Assembly: GCA_963978905.1 (NCBI GenBank)
Contig: OZ022260.1
Coordinates: 16,419,725 to 16,483,724 of the forward strand
DNA length: 64,000 nucleotides
Reading direction: 5' to 3'
Source: Trichostrongylus colubriformis
Lineage: Eukaryota > Nematoda > Chromadorea > Rhabditida > Trichostrongylidae
The notes under the pieces are model-generated. The model made no database searches. It was not told the origin of the DNA and was given only the letters and a program-made list of their open reading frames with translations. Of the stretch, positions 36,416 to 49,070 are shown in pieces; positions within the stretch are counted from its first letter, which is position 1; the number at the start of each line of letters is the position of its first letter. The position numbers and the translations under genes are program-made.

Positions 36416-36642
36416 GAATAGTACCCTAAAGTCTGATAGATAAGTCCGCCCGCACGCGGTGTCGCGCGCCGCAGAGGCGAACGCGGGCGCAGTCTTCAAT
36501 GAACACAGGATCGCGATGCACCCATTATTATTAAAAACTACAGGATTGTAGAACTGTTTATTCTAACTTCATTTCCAATATCTGAAAATATCACGTGTCA
36601 AAATCTCAGTTCAACCCATGGAACAATGATCATTCATCTTAA

Positions 36643-37114
36643 AGGCACAGTTCACGATAATTTTCGTGCCTCGTCGCGCTCCAAAAAGACTCTGGGAGTA
36701 CTAAAGAACACAAGTGTGGAGAAAAAACGTGGAAACTTTTCAAAAACCCTGAAAATGAAGTGTTTCTGACCTTTGGATTCGACGAGTTGGCAGCTTAAAA
36801 GCAAGTAATTTTTGGACAAGTTTTTTACATGGTAATATCCGATAGTTGTTTTTACAATGAAAGTTTTTCCTATCATTTCTTATCGCAGTTGATATCATGC
36901 TTCTCATACCCGTAAAAGCCACCGCTCACCAGCTGGTTGAATCGAAGATGGGTGTGGGCCATCTTGAGAGGGTGGCCTTCATCTTACTCACAGGTTCCTT
37001 GCGCGTTTAGCACCCACCCTCGCGCCGTGATGATGGCACATGCTTCGCCCTTGTGGAAGGAGCTATCTTCTCGCTGATGAAACCAAGGTACTCCTATTAT
37101 CGTGAACTGTGCCT
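36643..37114. mobile_element. Innermost TTAA-type element of the nest
   Basis: TTAA at 36639-36642 and 37115-37118 flank AGGCACAGTTCACGATAAT and its inverse. A third copy of the same end, again inverse and followed by TTAA (37752-37755), occurs at 37733-37751. So either the element is 36643-37751 with a duplicated right end, or two overlapping copies are present. Confidence 0.7.
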
Positions 37115-37732
37115 TTAATATATGATTGAGCTTATAATTCAAACAATGCAGATGTGCTATCATTGGAGCTCAACTTTCCTATGACACCGCTCCATTCACT
37201 ACAGCGGCTCTAGGCACTCTACCAAGGGCAGAGAGGGGGAGCATTAACAAGTCAATAAGGGTAGCGGCACGATAAAAAGAAGTGATTATGAGGCAGAAGT
37301 CGTCGGTTATACCAGAGCCTATGAGGGAAGAGAGCTCAAGAACAGAAGAACCATTGTTGTCGTTACACCTTGTATCACAATAAAGCACGAATCCATACCA
37401 CACAGGAACATCATTCAAAATGAGAGATTCTCTGAAGCATAAGATGGAAAAATTCTGTGGAGTGGACGATGAGAGCACAAAAGAGCTTCAGAACTGAGTG
37501 TTATCCTCGTAAATTCTACATCCAAGGGAAGGTGGGGGATTGAGCTGTACAACATCGAAATATATTAGAAAGTAGAAATAGATGGGAGCTTATATAAAAA
37601 GGTTTACTCGAATATGATGAAGAAATCAAAAGGAGGATGGGGAAGAAAGAGAATACTGAGCGACAAAGAGCAACTTGAAACCGCTGTAACCGATTTTTTG
37701 TGGACTACAAACTTTCTAATTTCGTGATTTCT

Positions 37733-37751
37733 ATTATCGTGAACTGTGCCT
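37733..37751. repeat. Extra right terminus of the TTAA-type element
   Basis: ATTATCGTGAACTGTGCCT, followed by TTAA, identical to 37096-37114. It has no matching left end nearby. Confidence 0.75.
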
Positions 37752-38833
37752 TTAAATCTTCTGCGCAATCTCCATTTCATCGTCACAAACATTCATAGCT
37801 TCGCAAACTAAAGCAGCTGCCTCTTCGTAGCTCCGCTCTACGTGGATTTATCGATGAAACCTTACAACAATTTTATTATTCCTCCCGGATACTGATGATC
37901 ATACGTTGTTCAGGCATTTCAAGGAGCTCCATGACTAGAAGGAGGGCTTACATTAGGTCCAAAAACTAACGCGGCAAGCAGAAGCGCGGTTAGCAGGGGA
38001 AGAATAAGGTGAAAGACGCATATCTCGAAGCTTTGTACACCATTATCATAACAGGAATGTGGAAAAGTTTTTACTCAACCGCTATTTCTTCGCCAAAACC
38101 ATCGTTGCATTGGAACCACCGTTGAACAACGATTCTCCTCTCACTCGTTCCTCTGCCCTCTGCCAACTGTGAATTTTCCGTGTCCACCTTTCGTACGACC
38201 CCAACTTTTCTTGCTACTCGCTTTTATATTAACAAATACAATATACAATACAATATAAACTTTCTCTTCATCGCTGGTTCTTTGAAGACTGCGGTCGCCT
38301 GTGCCGCGCGCGACGCCGCGTGCGGGCGGACTTATCTATCAGACTTTAGGGTACTACTAATGCCATAGTACAGAGCACTCAACGAAAGAGGGTCGGTAGC
38401 TGATATAAGGGAATATTTGCTACCTTTTGCCTTCGCATGATGTTACTAGGTGCAGGTCACTTGGAATGCGTTGATTCTGCACATGCTCCATTGCATTTAA
38501 TGGAGGCTGTAAGTTGTTCGCGTGTACAAGTAGAGCAGTGACTGTGTGCCCATGTCCATCCCACTGTCTCGAGTTTGGGTGAAAATCTCGATTTGGATAG
38601 TATTTTGTATCTAGGGCTAGTTGAGTCTCCTGAGCACGAATATCACACTAGTTTCGCACGAAAATGTCTGGCAAGCGTGCTAGGAGCGCCGAAGTGCCCA
38701 AACACGTTGACCACGAAAGCTTGTAAATAAGGTCTTTTTAGTGCACCAGCGACGAAAATTGCAGTTATTCTGCATGTGCGCAAATAGTATAGCGCTGGAC
38801 AAAGAAAATTAATAAAATGCGAAAGCGAAAACG

Positions 38834-38914
38834 TTTAGGGGACTTGAACCACAAACATCCCCTCAGCCGTGCCAATACCACTCCACCTCCCTATCCATTC
38901 GGCCATCCAATCAC
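38834..38914 (-). pseudogene. tRNA-like sequence (A and B boxes, poor T-arm)
   Basis: On the minus strand an A-box-like TGGCCGAATGGATAGGG (38891-38907) is followed at normal distance by a perfect B box GGTTCAAGTCCC (38841-38852). The T-stem pairs badly and I cannot place an anticodon arm. More likely a tRNA-derived repeat head or tRNA pseudogene inside the outer element than a working tRNA. Confidence 0.35.
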
Positions 38915-39133
38915 TGCAAGGACCCTTGCCTGTGCGCCCCCTATCAGTTTTCTTTGCTTCCTTTAGCAGTTACCATAGTGATTCTACATTTTTGAACCAG
39001 TTCGCAGTGGTTTTGGCGTAGATTTGAAGACAGTCTTCTGATATGCAGATACTGAACGCCGCAGCTGGAAAGCATTGCAAGAAACTGGTCAAGACTGCTT
39101 CTTTCCAAGTAACTTTTGTCACCCATTTTTTGA

Positions 39134-39143
39134 CCCCCCCCCC
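39134..39143 (-). repeat. Poly-C tract
   Basis: Ten C in the right arm of the outer nested element. The left arm has only six G at the matching place, so the run has expanded or shrunk since insertion. Confidence 0.8.
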
Positions 39144-40687
39144 AAAAGCATTTGGCCGAATTTGAGACCGGTTTTTTGCTTCATGCATGTGACCCTATAA
39201 AAAGCAAAAAACCGTTTCGAAAAAGCTCACCATGACCTCATGGGCTTTCCGTGTTAGTCTCTCACAGGCTCCTTCGTTTTCCATGGATTTTATTTCAACT
39301 GACAAAAATGTTGAAAAGGTGCTGTCTGTTACTGCCTCACCCTGAGGGCTCGGTTCTATTTATGGCTCCCCACTTCTTTCCTGAGCAAGTGAGATCATCT
39401 CTTAGAAATCTTAATATTCCTCTCACATTCAAAGATTGCATACTTGCTGTGAATAGTTAGCGTGAAGCGGCCTGAGAGTACGTATGTGTACATAGGTAAG
39501 AGCAGGGAAAAGGCCCTGCATTTCCTTGTGAATAATTTCGTGCCTTTCCGGTGAGTAGTTAGGATATCTAATTTATCATGGATAGCTCCGACGTTATGGA
39601 ATTGTACACAGGGTTAAGCATGGGCTAAGAAAGGAGTACTCAATAGGGAAGTCGTTTTGAGGAAAGCATCGAGTGCGGGTCCGCCCGTCCGAAACCGAGA
39701 AACGCATGAAATTTTCAGCTGACGCAAGACATACTTTTCAACCAATAAGAAAGTGTTATGCTTTGCGCATAACAGCTGGCATACGTTGACCAAACGTGCT
39801 ATCGATAAAAACTGGATACGACAGCTACGAAACTCGTCTGTGAAGAAGTCTTAGATGCGTATGAAGAAATTCACTCTCAAAATAACCAATGAACTGAGCT
39901 GAATATTTTCTTCTCCCAAGATCCAGTGATGTTTTCCATATTTGTTTCGGTCGATGGGATATTTCATGAAAGTTGCAAGGCTTCGAAATTTCGCAGTTAT
40001 GGCTTTGAAGGACCCCTTCTCGCAATACAATATTTCTCAATTTCCTTGAGAAATGCGTTAATTTGGACCACGGTGAGCTCTGATTTGATGAAAAGAATAT
40101 GTTCCGTATTCGGATTATGGACTGTTGCTCTGTGAACAAATTGCCCTGATAACAGGTTTTCATCGATTGTGCGCTCTCAGATTAGTGCCACTGTAGTTGT
40201 TGATTCGTCAGAGATGTCATGTAAAGCTCACTGGATTAAGATATCCATTAAATTCACCCATTAGGGTCATTGTTTTTCGGGTCTCCAAAAATTTTGTTGT
40301 CTCATTACAGAAATGTTTACGTGGCGTGGTCTTTGATCGGTGGTATGCTTACATTCCATACGTTCATAAGATCTTGTTTTCCACTTCCTGTACGCTACTC
40401 ATAGTGCTACTCATAATTTCTTTAAGTGATCATATGCATTAGGACATGCGCGATGGTTCCTTCCATCTTGTTGCAGGGTTCTTTGACTTTTGCACCATAA
40501 AAGCTTAATGGAGCTCCAAGTATTGAAAGTGATGATTGTGGCTATCATAGGTGCCTCTGAGCTTATGAAGGATTTATTAGGGTGTGAAGTAAGGAATAAG
40601 ATAGTTTCATGCACTGATCAGTTTGTTTTGGGAGGTGCCATACATCTTTCTGCCCCTTTAAAATTGTAGTGGCTTTTGAATGCGATT

Positions 40688-40835
40688 TCGTCTACATGGT
40701 GACCTGCCGAGGCCAGTTGATGTACAAGTCGTTGTATCATGCACCATACTAGGCTGATACCAGTTCAATGAGCCGGGAGGGATGGTTGGTATGACTGGGC
40801 TGTTCGGAGTTTCGATCCTCGTAGAATGCAAATGA
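40688..40835 (-). repeat. Partial SINE-like repeat
   Basis: Body words ccgaggccagttgatgtaca and ccgggagggatggttgg on the plus strand match the inverse of the SINE body, followed by tttcgatcct in place of the B box. Older copy. Confidence 0.42.
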
Positions 40836-42244
40836 GTGATGTACTTCATGTCAAGGCTTTAACCGTCTTCCGTATGGTGAAAACATAGAATAGTTAGGGA
40901 GACAAGGTTAAAATCTAGAGACCACCGATATCGGAGTTCACTCCATGTACTTTTTCCTTGAATTAACTTTTTTGCTACTTTATCATGCTTCCGTCATTGG
41001 ATTGTTTGCTAGGTGCTATCGAGAAACACCTGCATGTTCTATTATGGTATTATGCAGGGCTCATCATACCGTTTAATAGCATGTTCCATTCCATTACTGC
41101 TCTCCATGAGAACAAGTTTCATCCACTTTGACAATTTCTCTGTAGTCGATATCTATTATATAATATTTGTGAATTTATGTGAAGAAAAAAATTATTTCGG
41201 TATTAGGAGTCTCCATGGAGAAAGTCCATTCACATCCTCAGTTGTGGGATTGTTTTTCAAAATCACTCACCATGGTACTAATGGAGATCAGTGCGATTTT
41301 TTTCAAAAATTTCGATGTTTTCGCGAAAAAAAAAGTAGCAATGCCTGTCTGCGCGATGAGACTCTTGAATTTTCTGTGGAAATTGAAGATCCTTCCGAGG
41401 TTTTATACGATTCCAGTCATATCATCTGAGAAGTAGAAGTGTTGTAAAGGAGTAGTCTGAATCAAAAAAACTAAAAATATTGCACAAATTATGCTTGAAA
41501 CGGTCGCTGCCTGCGATGTGGGTGCTTGTGATAGTCCTAAATTATCGGCAACAAAGAATTATGTAAGTGCTCTCAAGAAATTGACCTGAATTTTTGCCAG
41601 CGGTACTGATCGTAGGGCCTGTAACTTCATGTACCCGCAGTTTCGCTTTCAGCTTTGAAAGCTTGGTCGTGGACAGGATTTCCCAAGAGCGCCTGAAGGG
41701 ACCAGTGAAATAATCTTACCTTTGATGACGTCTGCCGCTTGAATGATGCCTGAAAGCAGGCCATTTGGCTTGGCTAGAAACATCTACGAATGTTCATCCA
41801 CATCCATAGGTATTCAATGAGAGCTGTTACCGCCGTCCCTGTCCTCTAAAGAGATCTCAAAAATCGTTGGCGAGCAGAAGCTTAGTGCTTTACCGAAATG
41901 TTCTTATTAGAAGATTTGATGGAAGGTCTAAAAGGGTGTGTATCTCATTGGTACTTTCTCCGACGGTGATATATGAATTGAGCAAAACTATCGTGTTTTG
42001 TACAGTGGCAAAAGGGTCGTCAAGTGATAGACGATTGCTCTAAGAATCAATTCTCGGTTGACCACCTCTCCACCTCTCACATTCTGCACTTTAGTCCACC
42101 GATCAAATGCACATTCAAATGCCGTCGCCACTACTACACGCATGGGCTTGAGAATCAGTTTCGGAAAACTGCTCCCCACTACCTGTTCGTCTTCCCCCTA
42201 ATCAACCTGGCTGTCTGCTCATCGGGGTTGCTTGGTTGGTGCCA

Positions 42245-42370
42245 TGTTCACCTGGATGGATAAAATCACTGACTCGTACATCGGCTCCCCATAGGTCATT
42301 TCGCCGGCCAAATTCGGGTTCAAAAACAGTCATGATCTTGAATGAGAATCGAATTTCCGTAGAGATGTAG
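42245..42370 (+). repeat. 3' part of the SINE-like repeat
   Basis: tcactgactcgtacatcggc, then ccccataggtcatttcgccg and tcatgatcttgaatgag match the body and 3' end of the 8.7- and 49-kb copies. The tRNA-like head is missing. Confidence 0.45.
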
Positions 42371-45300
42371 CTACGATCCTTAGTGCAAGTCGCTCAATAG
42401 GGTTTTGTGGGTGTAGGTCTTCAATCAGGAATGCAATAAGGGGAGATCACCTCGCACCATCTTCGCACCTTTGGGATGGCCATACTTAATTAACAAGCTG
42501 ACTGCGACTCTCTCAGTTCATGGTATGTATTATATTAAACCGAGGGCTTCATCACATTAGCGTGTTAGAAACCGTAGGAGATTTGGTTAACGTATAATGG
42601 AAGTTTCCTTTTACCTTCTAGAAAAATATTGATTAATCTTGTAGCAACATATTTGTCACACCATTTCTCCGCGGCTAAGAGTGATTGATCGGGTTCTGTT
42701 GTGACCAGTGAATTATCACGTTCGTCTTTTATAAGTGCAAACTAGTCATAATAGGCGCGGTTTTCTGTGTTGCCAGTCGCGTAAACACCCACTGGCGTGA
42801 TCGAGGCGATGACGTAGCACAACACATTGTGAACTTTTTACACAGGAAAGATGTAGAGATACGAAGAAAAGGAAGAGGTTGAAAAAAGAGCCTTGAATTA
42901 AGGTAGAGGGAGACGGTAGGGAAGGAAGGGAAGATCTAGATAAGATTATGACTAAGGTTTTGGCATGAAGTAAGGGGGTGTTCTGCCAAAAGCGAAAACT
43001 TAGGAAAGGAATGTGACGTCATAAGAAAATGCGGTGGGACTGCTTTCCTACAGCTGTGCCGTGGCGTGTTAAACAATTAGCGGCCGCGGAGAATATTTTT
43101 ATGTGATCGGCTCCCCGGTCATAGAGCAATGCCATTCAGTTTCGAGATCAACATATGTAGGACTCACCCTCTTCCAAACTGATATCACAATGGAAGTGGG
43201 GGCAAAGTGCAAGAAACAGAGGTCCCCAACAAGCATCACTGGTGCCTTTTGAGAGGTTGAGAGGAGAAGTTTATTAGGAGAAATGTGTTGGCCGGTGCAG
43301 ATCCGCCCACTCACTTGACGCGCCCACTGCCTTTACATTGTTTCAGCTGTTTTGTTTCACGTGTCCTTTATCGTTTTCTTGAATCGTTGGTCACGTCATC
43401 AGCTGTTTGGTCATTTGGTGCAACAAGTCCCGCCCCATGCAGTTCGACCCCACTCATTTTTACGCACGCCATTTTACTTTTCCTTTTCACCTCTTCCTTA
43501 CAGGTAAACCGTTGGAACTGTCCGCCATTAAACATCGTCGGTGACATACCTTACCGTTTATATTACTGAAATGTTTAGTTGGAGGACCGTTCCCATGGCT
43601 CGACATTGAGACGATATACTAAAATGACAGTGTCCACATATAAATTTGGCGTGAATAGACACCGTGGGAGATTGCTATCTTGTTGTTTGTCTACGTAATG
43701 TCTGTTTTCGCATGTTCCCACAGCTTTTTTCGAATGTTTCTGCATTGTACCTCAAAACAGTCTTCTTTGTGGACCCTTTCTGTTTTCATGTGCCATGGAC
43801 TTTCTTCGTGTAGTTTTCAGTAGTGGTGGTTAGCAATGGCTCAAACGTCGGCTTTCACGCCAGTCAGTACATGCTGAAAAGTGTGCATCCCAATGTTGCG
43901 TAAGGAATTGGGTGAATTTTGCCTCGTGGCTCGGTGCCTAGGGGTAGGAAGGAGGTTTTTTCGATAGGAGAAGAGTGTTTCCATGGGAAGGAGAGGATCA
44001 TTTTGGTCTCTAGTCCCGTGTAGATGGAATGTCTGCGCACTGAAGAGGATCCTAGGAAGATCCGGCCACGACTGAGACTGATCCACTGTAGAAGGCTGTG
44101 CGTTTGCAGCCAGCTTCCTATGAATCGAATCCCGTGAAGCCTTGTTTCTTTAGACTTTACTGATAGTTGACGAGGGCATTATTCATGAAAATATAGGTTT
44201 CGAAGGTCCCCTTGCCCGTTAGTCGTTGATGTACAGCAAATAAAATGCGTTTGTAAACCGAATTCCACGACTGCTGCATATGTGTCATAAAGGCGCAAAG
44301 GAGACCGACCGCTTTGTTTTTATTTTTTGACTCTTTTTCTGTTTTTTTAAAAAAGAAATTGAAGCATACTTGAAAGTAGCTTTCCCATTTAGTTCTGATA
44401 GAGAGTTGCTTGTTACTCACCACTGATGGATGTATAAAAAAGTTGATCAGACAGAAATCATCAGATAGTAAAAAAGCTCTGGAAGGGAGTAATTTTTCGC
44501 CCTGATAGTGTTAGGTGCGTATTGTGTTCGGACCTAAAAATCAATAGATTGTTTTTTATTTGGGTAAACGCGCTGTAACCTGGGTATGGGCGTCGTGAAC
44601 GGCGTCATCTGGTCGTCGTACTCTCTCGTCGTTAGAGCAGGAACAAACCTGATCTTGACTTAGTATGAGTAGTAAAATCGTGTTAGATTGATCAGAGTGA
44701 ATCAAAAACGTCACTTCGCTACTTGTCACCTATCGGCCCCCTATCTATGAATTTTGCTTACACAGCACCCGAGACAGAGGATGTTTCCACATTCTCTGGC
44801 ACTCAGTTGTCAACAACAAATCGATTGCTATAGATTGTCGCAGTTGTCATTTGATACAGATCACGAGCAAATGTTCTCATAATTTGTTGACTTTGCTCTA
44901 TATGCAGCTGCTAGAAAACCCCCTCTTTCGAAAAAAAAGGTGTTGGTGTGTTACATACAACGGCCGAGTGGTTGATCCAGTTGAGATACGGTATGTATAT
45001 TTATAAGGTGGGTAAAAAGAGATATCGTTGCTGTACTTCAACTTCTCTTCTACTCTGTTCAGAATCTCTCAGTATGTTGACATAACACCGACATAAGAGA
45101 CCCTTCATGCCCCTCCTTAAACTTACCGCAAATGTGCTTTCTGAAGGGATGAGCTTCCGTCCCATCGAGTATGGGGTGCTGCTGAATTTGGCTGAATTCC
45201 ACTTCTTGAAGAGGCTCACAGTGCCTCCATATCTTTTTTTTGTGATGCGTTTAGTGACGTCATTCGCTTCAGATTTTAGTTTTTTTCTCATTTCTATTGT

Positions 45301-46580
45301 CGTTCATCTTCATGTTTGTCTTCTTCTTTATTAATGCCTTTCTAATCCATTCTAATTCGGATTCTTGGTAGTTCATACCGAAAATGCTTGCTATATTTGT
45401 AAATCAGCGAACCGTATTCCACGATTGTCCTGTGGCATTTGTCCGAGGCCCGCAAAAACCATGATTCCAAGCCGCACCTTGAATTATAGACATCAAAACG
45501 GCGGTTTTCGGCTCCCATCAAGCTGATGGGAGTCTGTTGTCTCCTTAGATTTATGGAAGTCTTTATAGAGACTTTTTGCTTGAAATCATCGTTCACATTG
45601 AAAAAAATCAGAAAAAAACATCAAAGCAAAAAAAAGAAAAGGTCAGAATTATTATGAAGCCTCCAACTTAACGCACTTGAAACCTTGTAAAAGACGGCGC
45701 TGAATCGTGAACATGTGAAAATTTTGCAAATTATATCATTCGTATTCCGATTTTGCCGTATAGTGCTTTTATTTTTTGTTCTGTGTAGAAGCTTCTATTA
45801 TAGTAAGTACAGGGACTATGGATACATCAAGTAAATATGTAGTCCTGAAACTGCATCATGATACCGCGAATATGGCGAACATAATAGGGTTGGCCTGGTG
45901 AAAGCTATACGAGTGCATGTGAATCCGGTTTTTTAATCCTATCACGATCACTGAACTAGAATTCGATCTCAAAATTCGTTTTCCGCTCTCGAAACCTATG
46001 GCATGTGAGTTCATAAGAACATTTAAAGTACTAGAGAAAGCAAGATAAGACGTCCGTCATTTCTCCCATGAGGTGTATCTCTTCGTATTCTTGTGCAGTC
46101 GCTTGAATGACTTCCCTTTCACCCATCGTCTCTCTTCCTCTTCTTCTTCTTCTTGAATTTTCTAGTGACTTTTCGTAACGGAGGCAGTAATTTTGCGTAT
46201 TTGTTCATCAATACTGCAAATTCTCTTTTGTAATTTTTAATTTCAATCTATGCAGCTGTTTCGGTGCACTGCATGGAAGATGGACCAAGGATCAGGCCCT
46301 TATTTACGCGCGGGTCCCCTTTTTTCTGCGGTCAAATAAATGCCCATTAAAATCGGAGTATAGGAGAGAAATTCGAGTCACCGCTGAAGCATAAGAATCA
46401 GTCGATCGGTCCATTTTTAAGATGCGCCGCGTATACTACTTCCATTCAAAACCATAGTGGAATTGGAATTACTGGCCCAATATACGTAACTTGAGGGGGC
46501 CAACTAGTAGTCACTGCTAATGTTCCAGACAGGTCTGATATTATTTTACCAACTTCGAAAGGATGGGGGGCTAGGTTGAT

Positions 46581-47198
46581 TTGGGCAGACACCGATCACA
46601 GATTCGATCTAGACCATGTCAACGGGAGCAACGTCTTTTGTCATTACACCACCACAGCCTCATAAGCTATACTTTATGCCGTGAAATATACTTGAAAGGG
46701 GTGATTGAAGTGAAGTTGCCATGGATGTTTCGCTTTGCTGAAGTGCCGCTTTTAAGATGTCATTGTCTTCCTACAGGGCAAAATAGTTGGATGAATGATA
46801 TGGGACTCTCATTATTATCATTACGAAAACTTTACTCTGGAGTTTCAAAAGCTCCTTCAGCGTCCACTGCTGCTTTTTTGGATACTGTTCGAATCATCGT
46901 TTATCAGTATTATCCGTTGGCGTACGGTAGCATGATTAATTGGTTCATTGGTGTTCCGATTTGTCGTGAACGAATTGCCATCAGTTCAAAGGTTATCTGC
47001 CTGAGAATTGAAGTGAATTTGGGGGGAACCGGTCTACTTTTCGATGCATTAGTTTGTCAGAATGTCATCACAGCACCCGTCCACATCAAGCCTTTGAATA
47101 CTCCTAAGTCTTTTCTTACCGATTTAGATAGGGACGAATCCCAGAGATATCGGTGCCGATCAGTTCGTTTTGGGCTGCACCACACATTCCAATTTTAG
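46581..47198 (+). other. Long unassigned open frame, 205 codons
   Basis: The longest open frame in the window outside the transposase. I recognise no domain. It includes CHCLPTGQNSWMNDMGLSLL and a Cys/Ile-rich middle, with no signal peptide and no repeated motif. Its end (ggctgcaccacacattccaa) resembles the 3' end of the SINE-like family in inverse orientation, so part may be repeat. It could be an old transposon remnant or chance. Confidence 0.2.
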
Positions 47199-48824
47199 TG
47201 GAGTACTGAACTTGAGTGCGATTTTGCGCAGTAATGTACTTACAGGGTCAAGCATAGGATGAAGAAATCTTATTAGGAGAGGTTATAGATTTGGGTGAAA
47301 AAGGGTTGTATTTTTTTCTAGAAATCCTCTCGGAGCAGCTCTTTTCAGTGTTTTTTTTTTCATTAGTCAGGGATTGTGGACCATTTTAGTGAGAGCAGCG
47401 CCCCTTGTCACAGCTCCACTTTCGTAGTTTCCTACCTTTATGCATCGAAATCTTCTGAAGAGGAACCGTATATGAGCGTGAGAAATAGTGATTGATATCT
47501 TATCAGTCTAATTGATAGGATCAGTGGTTGATGGTTGATTAGGCCAAAGGAGCGAGGAGTAAAGGCATGGCGAAAAATCGTCAACAGTGGTCAGTGTTTC
47601 ACTACTGGCTCACCTGAGCATCTTTCATTGCTCTCCTAGCCCTTCATTGAGCCCTCAATGAAATGGAATAATTTGGCAGCTCTATTCTAAATCCGTTTTA
47701 CGGCCTATATCCGAATTACTCGAAGAAGAATTGTTTGCTGTCACCTGGGCGGACGCTTTTTCCATGCATGCGCCTTTCTTATTTTTGTCATTAGATCCTC
47801 TCTTGCACTTTGTGAACGCTTCACGACCCCGTTGTCCGACTTTTTATCGGACCGACTAGTTTGCTGCAATAGTTAATTCACGATGTCGTTCTCTTTGCAA
47901 TAAATGCTAGCCAAAAGTTTCCTTTGCCTTCGGATAGATCGTGTTTGTTTACGATTGATCTCTGGTGTGTCGAAGAATCTGTCAAAGCAAACTTTGACAC
48001 CATTTCCTATTTCTGCAGCGGTGCTCATCATTCTTATGACAGGAAAGGGAGGCAGCAGTGCTTTCGCAACTTTTCTTTCTGCTTATTATTTAGTACAAAG
48101 GTGCAGCATAGGTAGTCGATGCTGTGTTTAATACTGTTCTCTGTAAAGGCGATGGGAACGATGGCTTTTGGCCAATGTAAATATCGAGGTGCTGGATGAT
48201 CCAACAGTGAAGAGAGAAGCCAAACAGTCATGAACAAGCCAAAAATGGATATTTTTCTCTTGTCCTGCAGTGCTTAGCGGAACCGCGGTAGCGCTTAGGT
48301 GTTAGAGCAAAGTAAATGAACGCGAAGAGAGAAAGAGAGAGGCCAAGACGTGCTTTTGCGTCATTTCGGGGGCCGAGTGAGAGCAAAGGGCGTCATGACA
48401 GTTCATTGAGGGCTCACAACGTAAGGCTTCGCTCGCAAGAACTTCGCGTTCAGGCTTTTCCGGCATCACGTATATCTGCCTTGATTGATGAAAAAGTCAG
48501 CGTCGCCATTTCCGAGACATACTTTTTGGATTTTAATTATGAAGTGTCAGGTGATGGACTTTTAATCAACGAGTCATGCTTGCCTTAACGGCCCTACCTA
48601 CTTCCCACGTGATCAATACTGCTTATGAAGCAGAAGAGGCGTGTGGGCGGTAGCGCAAGTCCCGCCACGCGCTCGGTGTGTTTCTTGTCTTTGCATGGCT
48701 AGGGAAGCGTACAAAATTGTCATCGAATTTGACCAGCCTATAACGGATCTAACGCATAGCTTCATGTAGTGGCCGATATACACGGTAAAAGGATAAAGTT
48801 TTCTGGCGTTTCAACCCCTTCTGT

Positions 48825-49070
48825 GGGATGCGCCGCACATTCTAATTCCATTCAAATCGTGATGGCTGATGTGGCCTATACAATGGCTTGCGGTGGCCAG
48901 CCGATGTACAAGTCAGTGCTTTTATCCTCCTAGACGAGTCTGGTACCAAGTTACCGACCCCGGAGGGATGGAAGGCTTGGTTGGCCTGGGTGGGCGTTGA
49001 TGCGGGATTTGATCCCTGCACCATGAGAGTGGGGTACGCGCCACCTGTCACTACACCACTTCTGCCCTTA
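48825..49070 (-). repeat. tRNA-headed SINE-like repeat, full-length copy
   Basis: The minus strand reads gtggtgtagtgacaggtggc (A-box region), then gggatcaaatcccgcatcaa (B-box region), then a body with tgtacatcggctggcca and an end gtgcggcgcatccca. About 246 bp; the best-preserved copy. An 81-aa frame across it is not a gene. Confidence 0.7.

Larger units (their letters stand above)
36421..38354. mobile_element. Middle element of the nest, 1934 bp, TA target site
   Basis: TIRs of about 60 bp: GTACCCTAAAGTCTGATAGA at the left and its inverse at the right (ending 38354), both continuing through ccgcccgcacgcgg. TA flanks both ends (36419-36420, 38355-38356). No transposase frame. It carries a further TTAA-type insertion at 36643. 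Confidence 0.8.
35987..39250. mobile_element. Outer inverted-repeat element of a three-level nest, about 3.26 kb
   Basis: Inverted ends of about 115 bp: 35987-36101 begins GGAAGGCCCATCAGGTCATG, and the inverse of 39130-39250 begins GGAAAGCCCATGAGGTCATG. Both continue through a shared tttgca...agggtcaca and ggtctcaaatt. No target duplication is clear and no transposase remains. A second element (36421-38354) has inserted into it. Confidence 0.72.
39251..48824. other. No gene recognised; partial SINEs and one long frame
   Basis: Apart from the partial SINE copies (40688, 42245) and the 205-codon frame (46581) I see no supported feature. A CT-rich run (tcttcctcttcttcttcttc) lies at about 46133-46155. 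Confidence 0.4.

Noticed and set aside
39825..40163. 112-aa minus-strand frame, considered as a transposase remnant
   Set aside because: No YSPDL-like or other transposase motif and no inverted ends nearby.
44945..44980. A-box-like cggccgagtggttgatcc, considered as a tRNA gene
   Set aside because: No B box or cloverleaf follows at the right distance.
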